Shown here piece after piece: positions 41,440 through 49,967 of a stretch of 64,000 nt of DNA (positions are counted from its first letter, which is position 1; the number at the start of each line of letters is the position of its first letter). The notes beneath the pieces are model-generated. The model did no database searches, was not told the origin of the DNA, and worked only from the letters and a program-made list of their open reading frames with translations. This DNA is from Dehalogenimonas lykanthroporepellens BL-DC-9. Its GTDB lineage: Bacteria; Chloroflexota; Dehalococcoidia; Dehalococcoidales; Dehalococcoidaceae. The translations under genes and the position numbers were made by a program. The stretch is taken from assembly GCA_000143165.1 (NCBI GenBank), contig CP002084.1, forward strand, positions 372,001 through 436,000, given 5' to 3'.

Positions 41440-44439
41440 ATGTCCAGGGATATCAACCGCAGAGACTTTCTCAAACTGAGTGGCGGAACTGTAGGGTTGT
41501 TCGCAACCGCAGGACTATTTCGCGGCCCTCTGGAGCCACTGGTCGACAGTCATATCAAACAGGTAGAAATTCGCTGGGGTAAAGAAACGACTACGGTCTG
41601 TCCGTACTGTTCCGGTGGTTGTGGATTGGTCTGCTATACAGAAGATGATGTATTGGTCAGGGTTGAAGGCGATACGGCTCACCCCATCAATCATGGTTCG
41701 GTTTGCCCCAAGGGGGGGGCTTTGGCGCAGATTCGTAATGGCGTAGAAAACAAGAGCATTAATAGTTCGCGATTGCAACAGGTTATGTATCGGGCTCCCG
41801 GGGCAGAAAACTGGGAAATCAAAGATTGGGATTTTGCCTTGGAGCGGATTTCCCGAAGAATTAAGGACACCAGAGACCATTATTGGATGGCTGTCAATAA
41901 TAATGGGAGGCCAGTCAATAGAACTTCAGCTATTGCGTCCCTGGGCGGCGCAACAATAAATAATGAAGAATGCTACTTGCTTTCCAAGATGTTACGCGCT
42001 TTGGGTATTGTCAAGATACAACACCAATCTATCGATGGTCCATTGTCCGGGTCTGTTGGCTTGAATTCTTCTTTAGGTTGCGGAGCCATGACAAATCATT
42101 GGACTGATCTATCCAATTCGGATTGTATCTTGTTTATCGGAGCCAATATAGCGGAGAATCACCCTCCGGTGTTTTTGCATGCCAAAGCTGCTCAGGATAA
42201 AGGGGCGACAATTATTGATATAGACCCCCGTTTCACTCGAACATCGGCTAAAGCCGATATTCATTGCTCTTTAAGGCCGGGAACCGACCTGGCATTATTG
42301 GGAGGTCTGGCTAGGTATGTGCTTGACGATATCGTAGCCCATCCTGACGAATATAATATCGAATATATTACAAAATATACTGATGCTTCTTTCCTGCTCC
42401 GCTCGGAATTTGCTGGCCCGGTTGAATTGAACGGCTTGTTTTCTGGATTTAACACCAATACCGGAGACTATCGAAAAGACAGTTGGAAATTTCAAACAGA
42501 TTCATCGGGTGATCCAATCTCCGACATGTCGTTGCAGAACCCGGCGTGTGTATTTCAACATTTGAAGCGTCATTTTTCTCGATATGATACCCAAATCGTC
42601 AGCGAGATAACAGGTGTGTCAAAAGAGTTATTGGAACAGGTTTACAGGGCTTACGCATCCACCGGAGCCACGGAAAAAGCAGGTTCAGTAACAGCTTCAT
42701 CAGGGGTTGTGCAACAGGTTAATGGAACGCAGACAGTCAGAGCTATCACGATTGTTCAATTGTTACTTGGCAACATAGGGGTAGCTGGTGGTGGTGTGAA
42801 TGTATTTAACCCTGAATTCAACGCTCAGGGGGCATTGGATCACGGGTTGAATTCAGGGCTATTACCCGGCTATCTAGCCGCTCCGGATGATTTGGATGAC
42901 TCTATCTCGACTTATGTTACTCGACATGGTACTCCTTCAGGACTGTACTTCAATTCAGGGCATTCGGCTGATATTATCGGTTTACTTAAATCGTGGTACG
43001 GTGATGGCGCCAGCTTGGAGAATGACTTCAATTTCGGTCTCTTGCCAAAGGTAGATCAAGATGACAGTGGTTCGTTGACCGAGATTATTTCATCGGTCGA
43101 TTCCGGAATGATCAAGGGTATGCTCATCTGGGGTGAAAACCCTTCGGTATCACTGGCTTCTTCGGAGAAAGTCAGTCGCTCTTTTGACAAGCTTGAATGG
43201 ATGGTTGTAACCGATCTCTTTGAAACCGAAACTGCGGCTTTCTGGAAAAGGCCGGGTGTAAATCCAGGGAGTATCAATACAGAGGTTATTCTGTTACCGT
43301 CAGCCGCTTCTTTCGAGAAAGAAGGAAGCGCAACCAATGCCGGCCGCTGGATGCAATGGAGCAATCAGGCATTGGAACCTTTGGGTGATTCCAGACCTGA
43401 GTTGTGGATTATCCAGAATCTTATGTCACGGTTGAAAAGGCTGTACGCTGACGAAGGCGGGCCAAATGAGCTAGCCATTAACGATGCTAGCTGGGACAGC
43501 GTAACAGCTGAATCGGTTGCTAAGGAAATAAATGGACGGTTTATCTCCGATGGGACGTTGATAGATGGAACCCAAACACTTGCTGATAACGGTTCGGTCG
43601 CTTGCGGAAATCGATTATATAAAGGGAGCATGGTCCCCGGTATGAATATGGCATCCAGGCGGGATATCGACCCCGGGGGATTCATAATTAATCTATATCA
43701 CCGCTGGGCTTGGAGCTGGCCGAACAACACCAGAGTTTTGCACAATGGAGCTTCGATAAACGCTAGCGGAAAGGCGTTTAATATCAGCCGTACGGTAATA
43801 GAATGGGACCAGGACAATCACAGATGGATAGGTGATGTGCCTCACGGTTTCACCGATCATAAACCTGGTAGTAAGCCGTTCATCGGAAATGAGCATGGAT
43901 TGGGGAAGATGTTTGCGGGTTCACTAAAGGATGGCCCTTTCCCTGAGTATTATGAGCCATGGGAAAGTCCGGCCATAAATTTAATATCGGCGAGGCAGAA
44001 TAGTCCTTTGCTTAAAACAAATGGCTCTGTTAAAGGAGAGTTCGATGAGTTTCCCATTATTGGTACTACTTTTACTGTCGGAGAGCATTGGGGATCCGGG
44101 AAAACCACTCGCAGAATTCCCTGGCTGTTGGAGATGTCTCCCGAACCATTCATAGAAATCGGGCAACAGCTGGCGGACGTAAAAGGGATTAAAAGTGGGG
44201 ACTTGGTTGTTGTTCGGACAGCCCGAGGACAAATCAAGATGAAAGCTCTGGTCACATTGCGCCTGAAACAGATTCGAGTTCTGAATAAAGATTTACACCA
44301 TATTGCTGCCCCCTCCCATTGGGGGTTTTTAGGGCCTGGGCAAAACGACAGCGCTCAGACGCTGACAGCCATGGTGGCAGACGTGAACTCTGCAGTGGCC
44401 GGTTCCAAAGTTTTCCTGTGTGATGTTACAAGGGGGTAA
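41440..44439 (+). CDS. Tat-exported molybdopterin oxidoreductase, catalytic subunit (FdnG-like)
   Basis: The 999-residue product has a Tat signal (NRRDFLKLSGG), a [4Fe-4S] site (Cys54, Cys57, Cys61, Cys89; then K91), and the DMSO-reductase-family fold. The closest visible match is formate dehydrogenase N: GAMTNHW and IDPRFTRTSAKAD are shared. At the position of the Mo ligand (Sec-His-Gly-Pro in FdnG) this protein has Ile198-Asp199-Gly-Pro. Neither Cys nor Sec is present, and no in-frame TGA occurs there. Asp199 or Ser197 could serve as ligand, or none. The substrate is therefore open. It would act outside the membrane with the next two subunits. Confidence 0.9.
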   Translation: MSRDINRRDFLKLSGGTVGLFATAGLFRGPLEPLVDSHIKQVEIRWGKETTTVCPYCSGGCGLVCYTEDDVLVRVEGDTAHPINHGSVCPKGGALAQIRNGVENKSINSSRLQQVMYRAPGAENWEIKDWDFALERISRRIKDTRDHYWMAVNNNGRPVNRTSAIASLGGATINNEECYLLSKMLRALGIVKIQHQSIDGPLSGSVGLNSSLGCGAMTNHWTDLSNSDCILFIGANIAENHPPVFLHAKAAQDKGATIIDIDPRFTRTSAKADIHCSLRPGTDLALLGGLARYVLDDIVAHPDEYNIEYITKYTDASFLLRSEFAGPVELNGLFSGFNTNTGDYRKDSWKFQTDSSGDPISDMSLQNPACVFQHLKRHFSRYDTQIVSEITGVSKELLEQVYRAYASTGATEKAGSVTASSGVVQQVNGTQTVRAITIVQLLLGNIGVAGGGVNVFNPEFNAQGALDHGLNSGLLPGYLAAPDDLDDSISTYVTRHGTPSGLYFNSGHSADIIGLLKSWYGDGASLENDFNFGLLPKVDQDDSGSLTEIISSVDSGMIKGMLIWGENPSVSLASSEKVSRSFDKLEWMVVTDLFETETAAFWKRPGVNPGSINTEVILLPSAASFEKEGSATNAGRWMQWSNQALEPLGDSRPELWIIQNLMSRLKRLYADEGGPNELAINDASWDSVTAESVAKEINGRFISDGTLIDGTQTLADNGSVACGNRLYKGSMVPGMNMASRRDIDPGGFIINLYHRWAWSWPNNTRVLHNGASINASGKAFNISRTVIEWDQDNHRWIGDVPHGFTDHKPGSKPFIGNEHGLGKMFAGSLKDGPFPEYYEPWESPAINLISARQNSPLLKTNGSVKGEFDEFPIIGTTFTVGEHWGSGKTTRRIPWLLEMSPEPFIEIGQQLADVKGIKSGDLVVVRTARGQIKMKALVTLRLKQIRVLNKDLHHIAAPSHWGFLGPGQNDSAQTLTAMVADVNSAVAGSKVFLCDVTRG

Positions 44440-44442
44440 CAA

Positions 44443-45240
44443 ATGGTCGAACTAGCTGTATTGGTTGATATCACCCGTTGTATAGGTTGTCGGGCATGCC
44501 AGATGTCCTGTAAGCAGTGGTGGAGGTTGGAACCTCATGAAACCAGTTTCAGTCCAACGATTACGAATCCGCCGAAAAGAAATGAGCATAACTACATTAA
44601 TGTCGAATATCATGAAATTATCGATGATACGGGCAACCTGACCTGGAACTTCGTACATAAGCGTTGCTTTCATTGTGTTGACCCGGTTTGTGTTTCGGTG
44701 TGCCCGGTGGCTGCTATGAGAAAAACACCGGACGGTCCAGTAGTCTGGGATGAAGCCAGGTGTATGGGATGTCGTTATTGCGCCCAGGCTTGTCCTTTTC
44801 GTATACCGAATTATCAATACCACAGCACTTGGCCTGAGGTCAGCAAATGCTGGTTTTGCTGGGATAGGATTGCTGAAGGCCTGCAACCAGCCTGCTCCAA
44901 AGCTTGTCCTCCCAAAGCAATTGAGTTCGGTGAGAGAGGAGCAGTATTAGCCGAAGCTCATCGCAGAATTGAAATGCACCCGGACAGGTATGTGGATTAT
45001 GTGTATGGTGAAAAAGAAGCCGGAGGAACATCACTGTTTTACATATCAGGTGTTTCTTTCGATAAACTTGGATTCAACATGGATGTACCGCATGAGCCGT
45101 TGTCCGAATTGACCTGGGACTTCCTGAGTAAGATACCTATGGAAGCCGCCGCAATAATCGGTTCCTTGACCGCAATTTGGTACATCCGGGGAAAAGCGCT
45201 AAAGGAATTTCCGGAGAAAGATGAGGCTGGGCATGAGTAG
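44443..45240 (+). CDS. Iron-sulfur subunit of the molybdopterin oxidoreductase (FdnH/NrfC-like)
   Basis: The 265-residue product has four Cys groups for [4Fe-4S] clusters: CIGCRACQMSC, CFHCVDPVCVSVC, CMGCRYCAQAC and CWFCWDR...CSKAC. A C-terminal membrane helix (EAAAIIGSLTAIWYI), as in FdnH, anchors it. It relays electrons between the catalytic subunit and the membrane subunit. It starts 3 bases after the catalytic gene and overlaps the next by eight bases. Confidence 0.94.
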   Translation: MVELAVLVDITRCIGCRACQMSCKQWWRLEPHETSFSPTITNPPKRNEHNYINVEYHEIIDDTGNLTWNFVHKRCFHCVDPVCVSVCPVAAMRKTPDGPVVWDEARCMGCRYCAQACPFRIPNYQYHSTWPEVSKCWFCWDRIAEGLQPACSKACPPKAIEFGERGAVLAEAHRRIEMHPDRYVDYVYGEKEAGGTSLFYISGVSFDKLGFNMDVPHEPLSELTWDFLSKIPMEAAAIIGSLTAIWYIRGKALKEFPEKDEAGHE

Positions 45241-46444
45241 TCATAATCCACTATACACCCGGTGGGCTCCGTCCAGCGATACTCCTTTGTTCACTCCATG
45301 GAGCGTATTGCTTTTGCTTCTGGCGCTTGGAGCGCTGGCGGTGGCGGCTGGAAAATTTATTTTCGGAATGCACGCTGTTGACAACTTATCCAATGACTGG
45401 CCATGGGGTATCTGGGTTTCATTCAATGTTATGGGTGGCGTAGCGTTGAGTGCGGGCGGCTTTGTGACTGCCGGGCTCGTGTATATTTTTAGGATAAAAA
45501 AATATTGGCCGGTGATCAGACCCGCGGTATTCACCGCATTTATCGGATATGTAATAGCCGGTGCCGGCATCGCAATCGATATCGGTCGTACTCCGCGAAT
45601 TGTCCACCCGCTCTGGATGTGGCAACCAGAATCGGTGATGTTTGAAGTAGCCGTGTGTATGACCGTTTATACAGCAGTGCTGTTTTTGGAGTTCAGTCCC
45701 CTGATTGCGGAACGTTTTCAGATGCGCAAGGTTTTGAAATTTCTTCATGCCATTATGATACCTTTGGTTATACTTGGAATCACCCTGTCTTTCATGCACC
45801 AGTCTTCCCTCGGAGCGGTTCATTTGATAATGCCGCATTTGATGCATCCTTTATGGTACAGTGAATGGATGGGGTACATGTTCTTTGTGTCCGCGATGGC
45901 ATTGGGTTTATGTGTGGTGATTATTGAGTCCACCGTCAGTTCCAAAGTGTTCAAAAAGGGACTGCGCCTTGATTTACTTGGAGGTTTGGGCAAAGGGGCG
46001 GGCTGGATACTGCTAGTTTACCTGGGTTTCAGGATATGGGACTTAAATACTACCGGGCATCTGAACAGTTTCACAACGAGTGACGCTTTTGGATGGTTGT
46101 TCGCTGTAGAGATAGGATTACTTGGTTTGGCTATGCTGATGCTTTTCCTGCCGGGGGTGCGGCGGTCTTCCGGGTGGTTGTTTACTGCTTCTTTGTTAGT
46201 TCTGGTGGGGGTCGTCTTGAACAGGATGAATACGGATCTGATAGCTATGGCTGTGTCTCGCACCACGGCATATATTCCGGCGTGGACGGAAGTGCTCTTC
46301 TCCATTGGGCTAGTCGCCGGCGCCATGTTCATATTCCGCGTCGTAGCCAAGTATCTTCCATTGTTCGAAGGACGTGGTTATGGGCTGGCCAAGGATGAAG
46401 AAGCGGCCAGTTTTACCGCGATATCTGAGGCGGAGAGCACCTAA
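45233..46444 (+). CDS. NrfD/HybB-type integral membrane subunit
   Basis: The 403-residue product has about ten membrane helices and matches the HybB/PsrC/NrfD group (WPWGIWVSFNVMGGVALSAGGF, IDIGRTPRIVHPLWMWQPES). These subunits exchange electrons with the menaquinone pool and bind no heme. It completes a three-subunit quinone-linked molybdoenzyme. The ATG at 45233 overlaps the previous stop (ATGAGTAG). It converges with the stress-protein gene, with 18 bases between. Confidence 0.93.
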   Translation: MSSHNPLYTRWAPSSDTPLFTPWSVLLLLLALGALAVAAGKFIFGMHAVDNLSNDWPWGIWVSFNVMGGVALSAGGFVTAGLVYIFRIKKYWPVIRPAVFTAFIGYVIAGAGIAIDIGRTPRIVHPLWMWQPESVMFEVAVCMTVYTAVLFLEFSPLIAERFQMRKVLKFLHAIMIPLVILGITLSFMHQSSLGAVHLIMPHLMHPLWYSEWMGYMFFVSAMALGLCVVIIESTVSSKVFKKGLRLDLLGGLGKGAGWILLVYLGFRIWDLNTTGHLNSFTTSDAFGWLFAVEIGLLGLAMLMLFLPGVRRSSGWLFTASLLVLVGVVLNRMNTDLIAMAVSRTTAYIPAWTEVLFSIGLVAGAMFIFRVVAKYLPLFEGRGYGLAKDEEAASFTAISEAEST

Positions 46445-46984
46445 GACGATAAGATATTTGACTTAAGCTTTAGGCTTGAGAAGTAACACGGGGCAGGGGG
46501 CTCCAACAATAACGCGCTCAGTCGTACTGCCATAAACCCATTTGTCTTTGCCTGATTGTCCGTGAGTCGACATAACAATAATACTGAAAGGGTTGTTGCT
46601 CGCCAGGTTAACGATCTCTTCAGCGGGTTTGCCGATCAGTACTTTTGTCGTAACATTCTGCCCTTGCTCCGTCAGATTAACTTTAATTTTATCCAGGTAT
46701 TGTTGGGCGTTACTGGTTGAGATCTCCGCCTCACGGGCTTCCTTGTCTCTCCAGATATCCCTCATTTCATCTGTAAAATCGGACGGAATGATCGGTTCTC
46801 GGCAAACATTAGTCAGAATGATCCGGGTATCACCGGCCCCCCAAGCCCTGACAAAATCACCAACGAATGGTAAGATTGATTCTGAGGCAACCGATTCATC
46901 AAGAGGGACGATAACATCTGTTTGAGATAGGATGGATAAAACGGACACCAAAGTCAGGTAAAATAGAGAGACGGAGGTGTCAGG

Positions 46985-47302
46985 ATGGAAAGGATTCCAC
47001 ACGGGAAGTATACGAGGGAGTTCAGGCTGGAAGCGGTGAAGCTGGTGACAGAGGATAAATTGTCTGTGGCGGAAGCTGCCAGGCGGCTGGCACTGCCGTC
47101 AAACACCTTGGACAACTGGCTCAGGAAACACAGAGCCGGCAAGCTTGAAGAAGTGGGCAAGTCATACCGGCCGCTGACAGAAGTAGAGATGGAGCTGGCC
47201 CGGGTAAAGAAGGAAAATGCCGAACTCAAAATGGAGCGGGAAATATTAAAAAAAGCAGCCGCGTACTTTGCCAGGGAGTCGCTGCCCGGTACGCGGCGAT
47301 GA
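46985..47302 (+). CDS. IS3-family transposase OrfA
   Basis: The 105-residue product has a helix-turn-helix (EFRLEAVKLVTEDKLSVAEA) and a leucine-zipper region (LARVKKENAELKMEREILKK). It binds the IS ends. GGAGG lies 8 bases before the ATG. The A7G slippery run sits within the ILKKA codons. Confidence 0.94.
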   Translation: MERIPHGKYTREFRLEAVKLVTEDKLSVAEAARRLALPSNTLDNWLRKHRAGKLEEVGKSYRPLTEVEMELARVKKENAELKMEREILKKAAAYFARESLPGTRR

Positions 47303-48159
47303 AAGAACTGCGGCTCAAATATCCAGTCCCTATTCTCCGGCGAATGCTTGGTGTCTCCGGTAGCGGCTTTTATGCCTGGATGGATAGGCCTTTATCGAAG
47401 CGGGGTCAGGAGGAAGCGCGGCTTGAGTTGGAGATCAAGGCAGCGGATAAGCGGACGCGCCAGACCTATGGGCCGGAGCGACTACAGCGGGATTTGGCAG
47501 CGCACGGCGTGAAGGTGGGTATTTGCCGTATCAAGCGTATCCGGAAAAAGCTGGGGATACGTTGCAAACAGAAGCGTAAGTTCAAGGTTACCACGGATTC
47601 CAGGCACAGGTTGCCGGTAGCCGGAAACCTGTTGGCGCAGAAGTTTGTGGCCTCCAGGCCGAATGATGTATGGCTCACCGATATCACCTATATTTCCACC
47701 GATGAAGGTTGGCTGTATCTGGCAGGCCACAAGGACCTGTGGAATGGCGAAATTGTCGGATATGCCATGGGTAAGCGCTTGACCAGAAACCTGGTCAATG
47801 AGTCTTTGCTTCGGGCGGTGGCCGCTAAACATCCGGCCGAGGGGCTGTTGCACCACTCTGACCGGGGTAGCCAGTATTGCTCCCTTGAGTACCGGCGACT
47901 ACTGGAACGATTTGGCTTGAGAGCTTCCATGAGCCGGAAAGGGAACTGCTACGACAACGCACCTATGGAGAGCTTCTGGGGAACGCTAAAACAGGAACTG
48001 GTGAATCATCGGCGCTATAGAACCAGACAAGAAGCCATCCGGGAGATCACGGAGTATATCGAAATCTTCTACAACCGGCAACGCCGGCAAGCCAGGCTGG
48101 GATTCTTGTCGCCGGCGGCTTATGCTCAACAATTCTACGCAGGACTGGTGGCGGCATGA
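47299..48159 (+). CDS. IS3-family transposase OrfB (integrase core)
   Basis: The 286-residue product has the rve integrase domain with catalytic Asp in WLTDITYI, Asp in LHHSDRGSQYCS and Glu in NAPMESFWGTLK, in order. It is intact. ATG at 47299 overlaps the OrfA stop. Active transposase is expected to arise as a frameshifted OrfAB fusion. Confidence 0.95.
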   Translation: MKELRLKYPVPILRRMLGVSGSGFYAWMDRPLSKRGQEEARLELEIKAADKRTRQTYGPERLQRDLAAHGVKVGICRIKRIRKKLGIRCKQKRKFKVTTDSRHRLPVAGNLLAQKFVASRPNDVWLTDITYISTDEGWLYLAGHKDLWNGEIVGYAMGKRLTRNLVNESLLRAVAAKHPAEGLLHHSDRGSQYCSLEYRRLLERFGLRASMSRKGNCYDNAPMESFWGTLKQELVNHRRYRTRQEAIREITEYIEIFYNRQRRQARLGFLSPAAYAQQFYAGLVAA

Positions 48160-48714
48160 AAGGTTTGGTGTCCGAATTTGACATCCGACCTCAGTTTTTG
48201 TCCAGTCGCAATTTACGGACGCTCCATTTTTTATCAGCCACACAGGTCGGTTGGTTTTTCGGAGGACTTTTAGAGCGACGGATCCCAGAACCCAACGGTT
48301 TAATCCAGAGCGTCCATGTGTAGCCATCAGAATAAAATCGCTGTCAACAGATTCCGAATATTCCACAATGCCCTCATGAGCTCGGCCACTCACCATTACC
48401 GCGGTTGCTTTTATCGGTTTCCCTGTATCAGCCGCTTGCTGTATAAGTTTGTTAGCGGTTGATTCTACATACGCCTCATGCATTGGGCAGTACTGGTCTT
48501 CCGGCTCACACACATAAAGGCAGGTTATTTCCAGATCAAGGCGATGAGCCAATTCGCGTGAAAATGGAAAGATAATTTCTCCTACCCGAGAGCCGTCCAG
48601 GGGAAGTAGCAACCGTTTATACATGGACATGTCTCAAATCCTCCATGTTAGTAGTAAGACTACCGGCCAATTGTAACCTGTGGCGGTATCCGGGGTCAAG
48701 AAAAAATATAGCAA

Positions 48715-48738
48715 AAGTGCTAGTACTTATGATATACT
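48715..48738 (+). promoter_or_regulatory. Candidate promoter/operator of the heme operon
   Basis: AAGTGCTAGTACTT (48715-48728) is a near-perfect 14-bp palindrome (one mismatched pair). It lies just upstream of a -10-like TATACT (48733-48738), in the place of the -35/-10 spacer. No good -35 box is visible, so an activator or spacer-binding regulator is possible. It shares the TAGTACT core with the sites upstream of the hexaheme cytochrome. Confidence 0.5.
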
Positions 48739-48788
48739 ATTGGCGTCTTCTCCAGGGTTCAGCTAATAATAACAGCATGGAGAGTTTC

Positions 48789-49967
48789 ATGATTTCAATT
48801 TCTCGTTTGCTATGTGACAACATCGGGCCCCAGGATTCTTTGCGTTACAAATCTCCTTCCCTTCATCCAGGCCAAAGTTACAAGGTGCAATCTCCTATTG
48901 TGGTTTGGAACTGCACTCGTGCGTGTAACCTGCATTGTATTCATTGTTATGCATCAGCGACCTCGAACTGCTCACCTGAAGAGGTAACTACAGGTCAGGC
49001 CAAGGAATTCATTAAGGGTCTGGCAGAATTCGGGGTGCCGGTTCTACTTTTTTCCGGAGGAGAGCCGTTACTTCGTGATGATCTGTTCGAGCTGGCGTCA
49101 TTCGCTCGGGATAATGGATTGCGAGTGGCTTTGTCAACCAATGGAACATTGATAGACCAGACAACGGCTAGGAAAATTCAACTAGCTGGTTTTGCTGAGG
49201 TTGGTATCAGCCTTGACGGAATCGGTGAAAACAATGATAGGTTCCGAGTCAAGCAAGGCGCTTTCGATGACGCACTACAGGGTATTCGACACTGTGTCGA
49301 GTTGAATCAAAGGGTTTCCCTCAGGTTAACTATTACCAGCCATAACTTCAAAGAAATACCGGCTATATTGGATCTGATAGAAGAAGAGCGTATACCGCGT
49401 GTCTGTTTTTACCATCTAGCCTATACAGGAAGAGGGGATAAGATGGTCAACGATGATCTGTCTCACGAGCAGATTCGGGCGACGGTGGATCTTATATGCG
49501 ACAGAACCGTCGAATGGCACAGCCGAGGGATAAAAAAAGAAATCCTGACCGTCGATAATGCCGCCGATGGTGTCTATCTTTATTTGAGAACACGTGACCA
49601 GCACCCGGATAGGGCGGAAAAAATCTACTCATTACTCAAGCAAAATGGTGGGAACAATTCCGGAATCAAGATTGGGGCCGTAGATGACCGGGGTAATGTC
49701 CATCCGGATCAGTTTACCTGGCACCATACATTCGGCAATATCAAGGAACGGAAATTCGGCGATATCTGGACCGATGTCTCCCATCCATTGATGGCGGGCT
49801 TGAAGAACAGGAAACCACGCTTGTCCGGAAAAAGATGCCCGCAATGTCGTTATCTGGAGGTATGTAACGGGAATCTTCGGGTTCGGGCCGAAGCTGTCAC
49901 CGGCGATTATTGGCATGATGACCCGGCTTGCTATTTGACTGATCAGGAAATAGGGATAGCCACATGA
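48789..49967 (+). CDS. ahbC: Radical SAM 12,18-didecarboxysiroheme deacetylase AhbC
   Basis: The 392-residue product opens with the AhbC-type head (MISISRLLCDN ... DSLRY) and has the radical SAM motif C46-x3-C50-x2-C53 (CNLHCIHC) and FSGGEPLLR. The C-terminal CPQCRYLEVCNGNLRVRAE is a second Cys cluster. In the alternative pathway it removes the acetate side chains of didecarboxysiroheme to give Fe-coproporphyrin III. The ATG at 48789 (GGAG 6 bases upstream) is preferred over upstream in-frame starts. It is the first gene of the heme operon and overlaps ahbD. Confidence 0.9.
   Translation: MISISRLLCDNIGPQDSLRYKSPSLHPGQSYKVQSPIVVWNCTRACNLHCIHCYASATSNCSPEEVTTGQAKEFIKGLAEFGVPVLLFSGGEPLLRDDLFELASFARDNGLRVALSTNGTLIDQTTARKIQLAGFAEVGISLDGIGENNDRFRVKQGAFDDALQGIRHCVELNQRVSLRLTITSHNFKEIPAILDLIEEERIPRVCFYHLAYTGRGDKMVNDDLSHEQIRATVDLICDRTVEWHSRGIKKEILTVDNAADGVYLYLRTRDQHPDRAEKIYSLLKQNGGNNSGIKIGAVDDRGNVHPDQFTWHHTFGNIKERKFGDIWTDVSHPLMAGLKNRKPRLSGKRCPQCRYLEVCNGNLRVRAEAVTGDYWHDDPACYLTDQEIGIAT

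Larger units (their letters stand above)
46942..48174 (+). mobile_element. IS3-family insertion sequence, about 1233 bp
   Basis: Perfect 11-bp ends CGGACACCAAA / TTTGGTGTCCG enclose orfA and orfB. No clear 3-5 bp target duplication is visible; frame restoration allows only a shared TT. orfA and orfB overlap by four bases. A run AAAAAAAG (47248-47255) near the end of orfA would, by -1 slippage, lead straight into the orfB frame and give the OrfAB transposase. Confidence 0.9.
46463..48630 (-). pseudogene. Tandem universal stress protein (UspA) gene, split by an IS
   Basis: The N-terminal Usp domain (MSMYKRLLLPLDGSRVGEII ... MATHGRSGLNRWVLGSVA) runs from 48630 to about 48175. The C-terminal Usp domain (TDVIVPLDESVASES ... 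MSTHGQSGKDKWVYGSTT) runs from about 46941 to 46463. Both keep the ATP-binding G-x2-G-x9-G pattern. An IS3-family element lies between. Joining CAAATT to TTATCC restores the frame. GGAGG lies upstream of the ATG at 48630. Each half is still readable for a way into the IS, but the two-domain protein is lost. The gene is divergent from the heme operon. Confidence 0.85.

Noticed and set aside
42028-42036. Possible selenocysteine codon in the molybdoenzyme
   Set aside because: The codons are TCT ATC GAT; there is no in-frame TGA, and no SECIS-like hairpin is needed.
41440-46444. Calling the operon a formate dehydrogenase
   Set aside because: The sequence is FdnG-like, but the metal ligand and the adjacent His are replaced, so the substrate is left open.
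46463-47002. Independent single-domain Usp gene
   Set aside because: Its apparent start lies in the IS3 element; the domain is the C-terminal half of the split tandem Usp.
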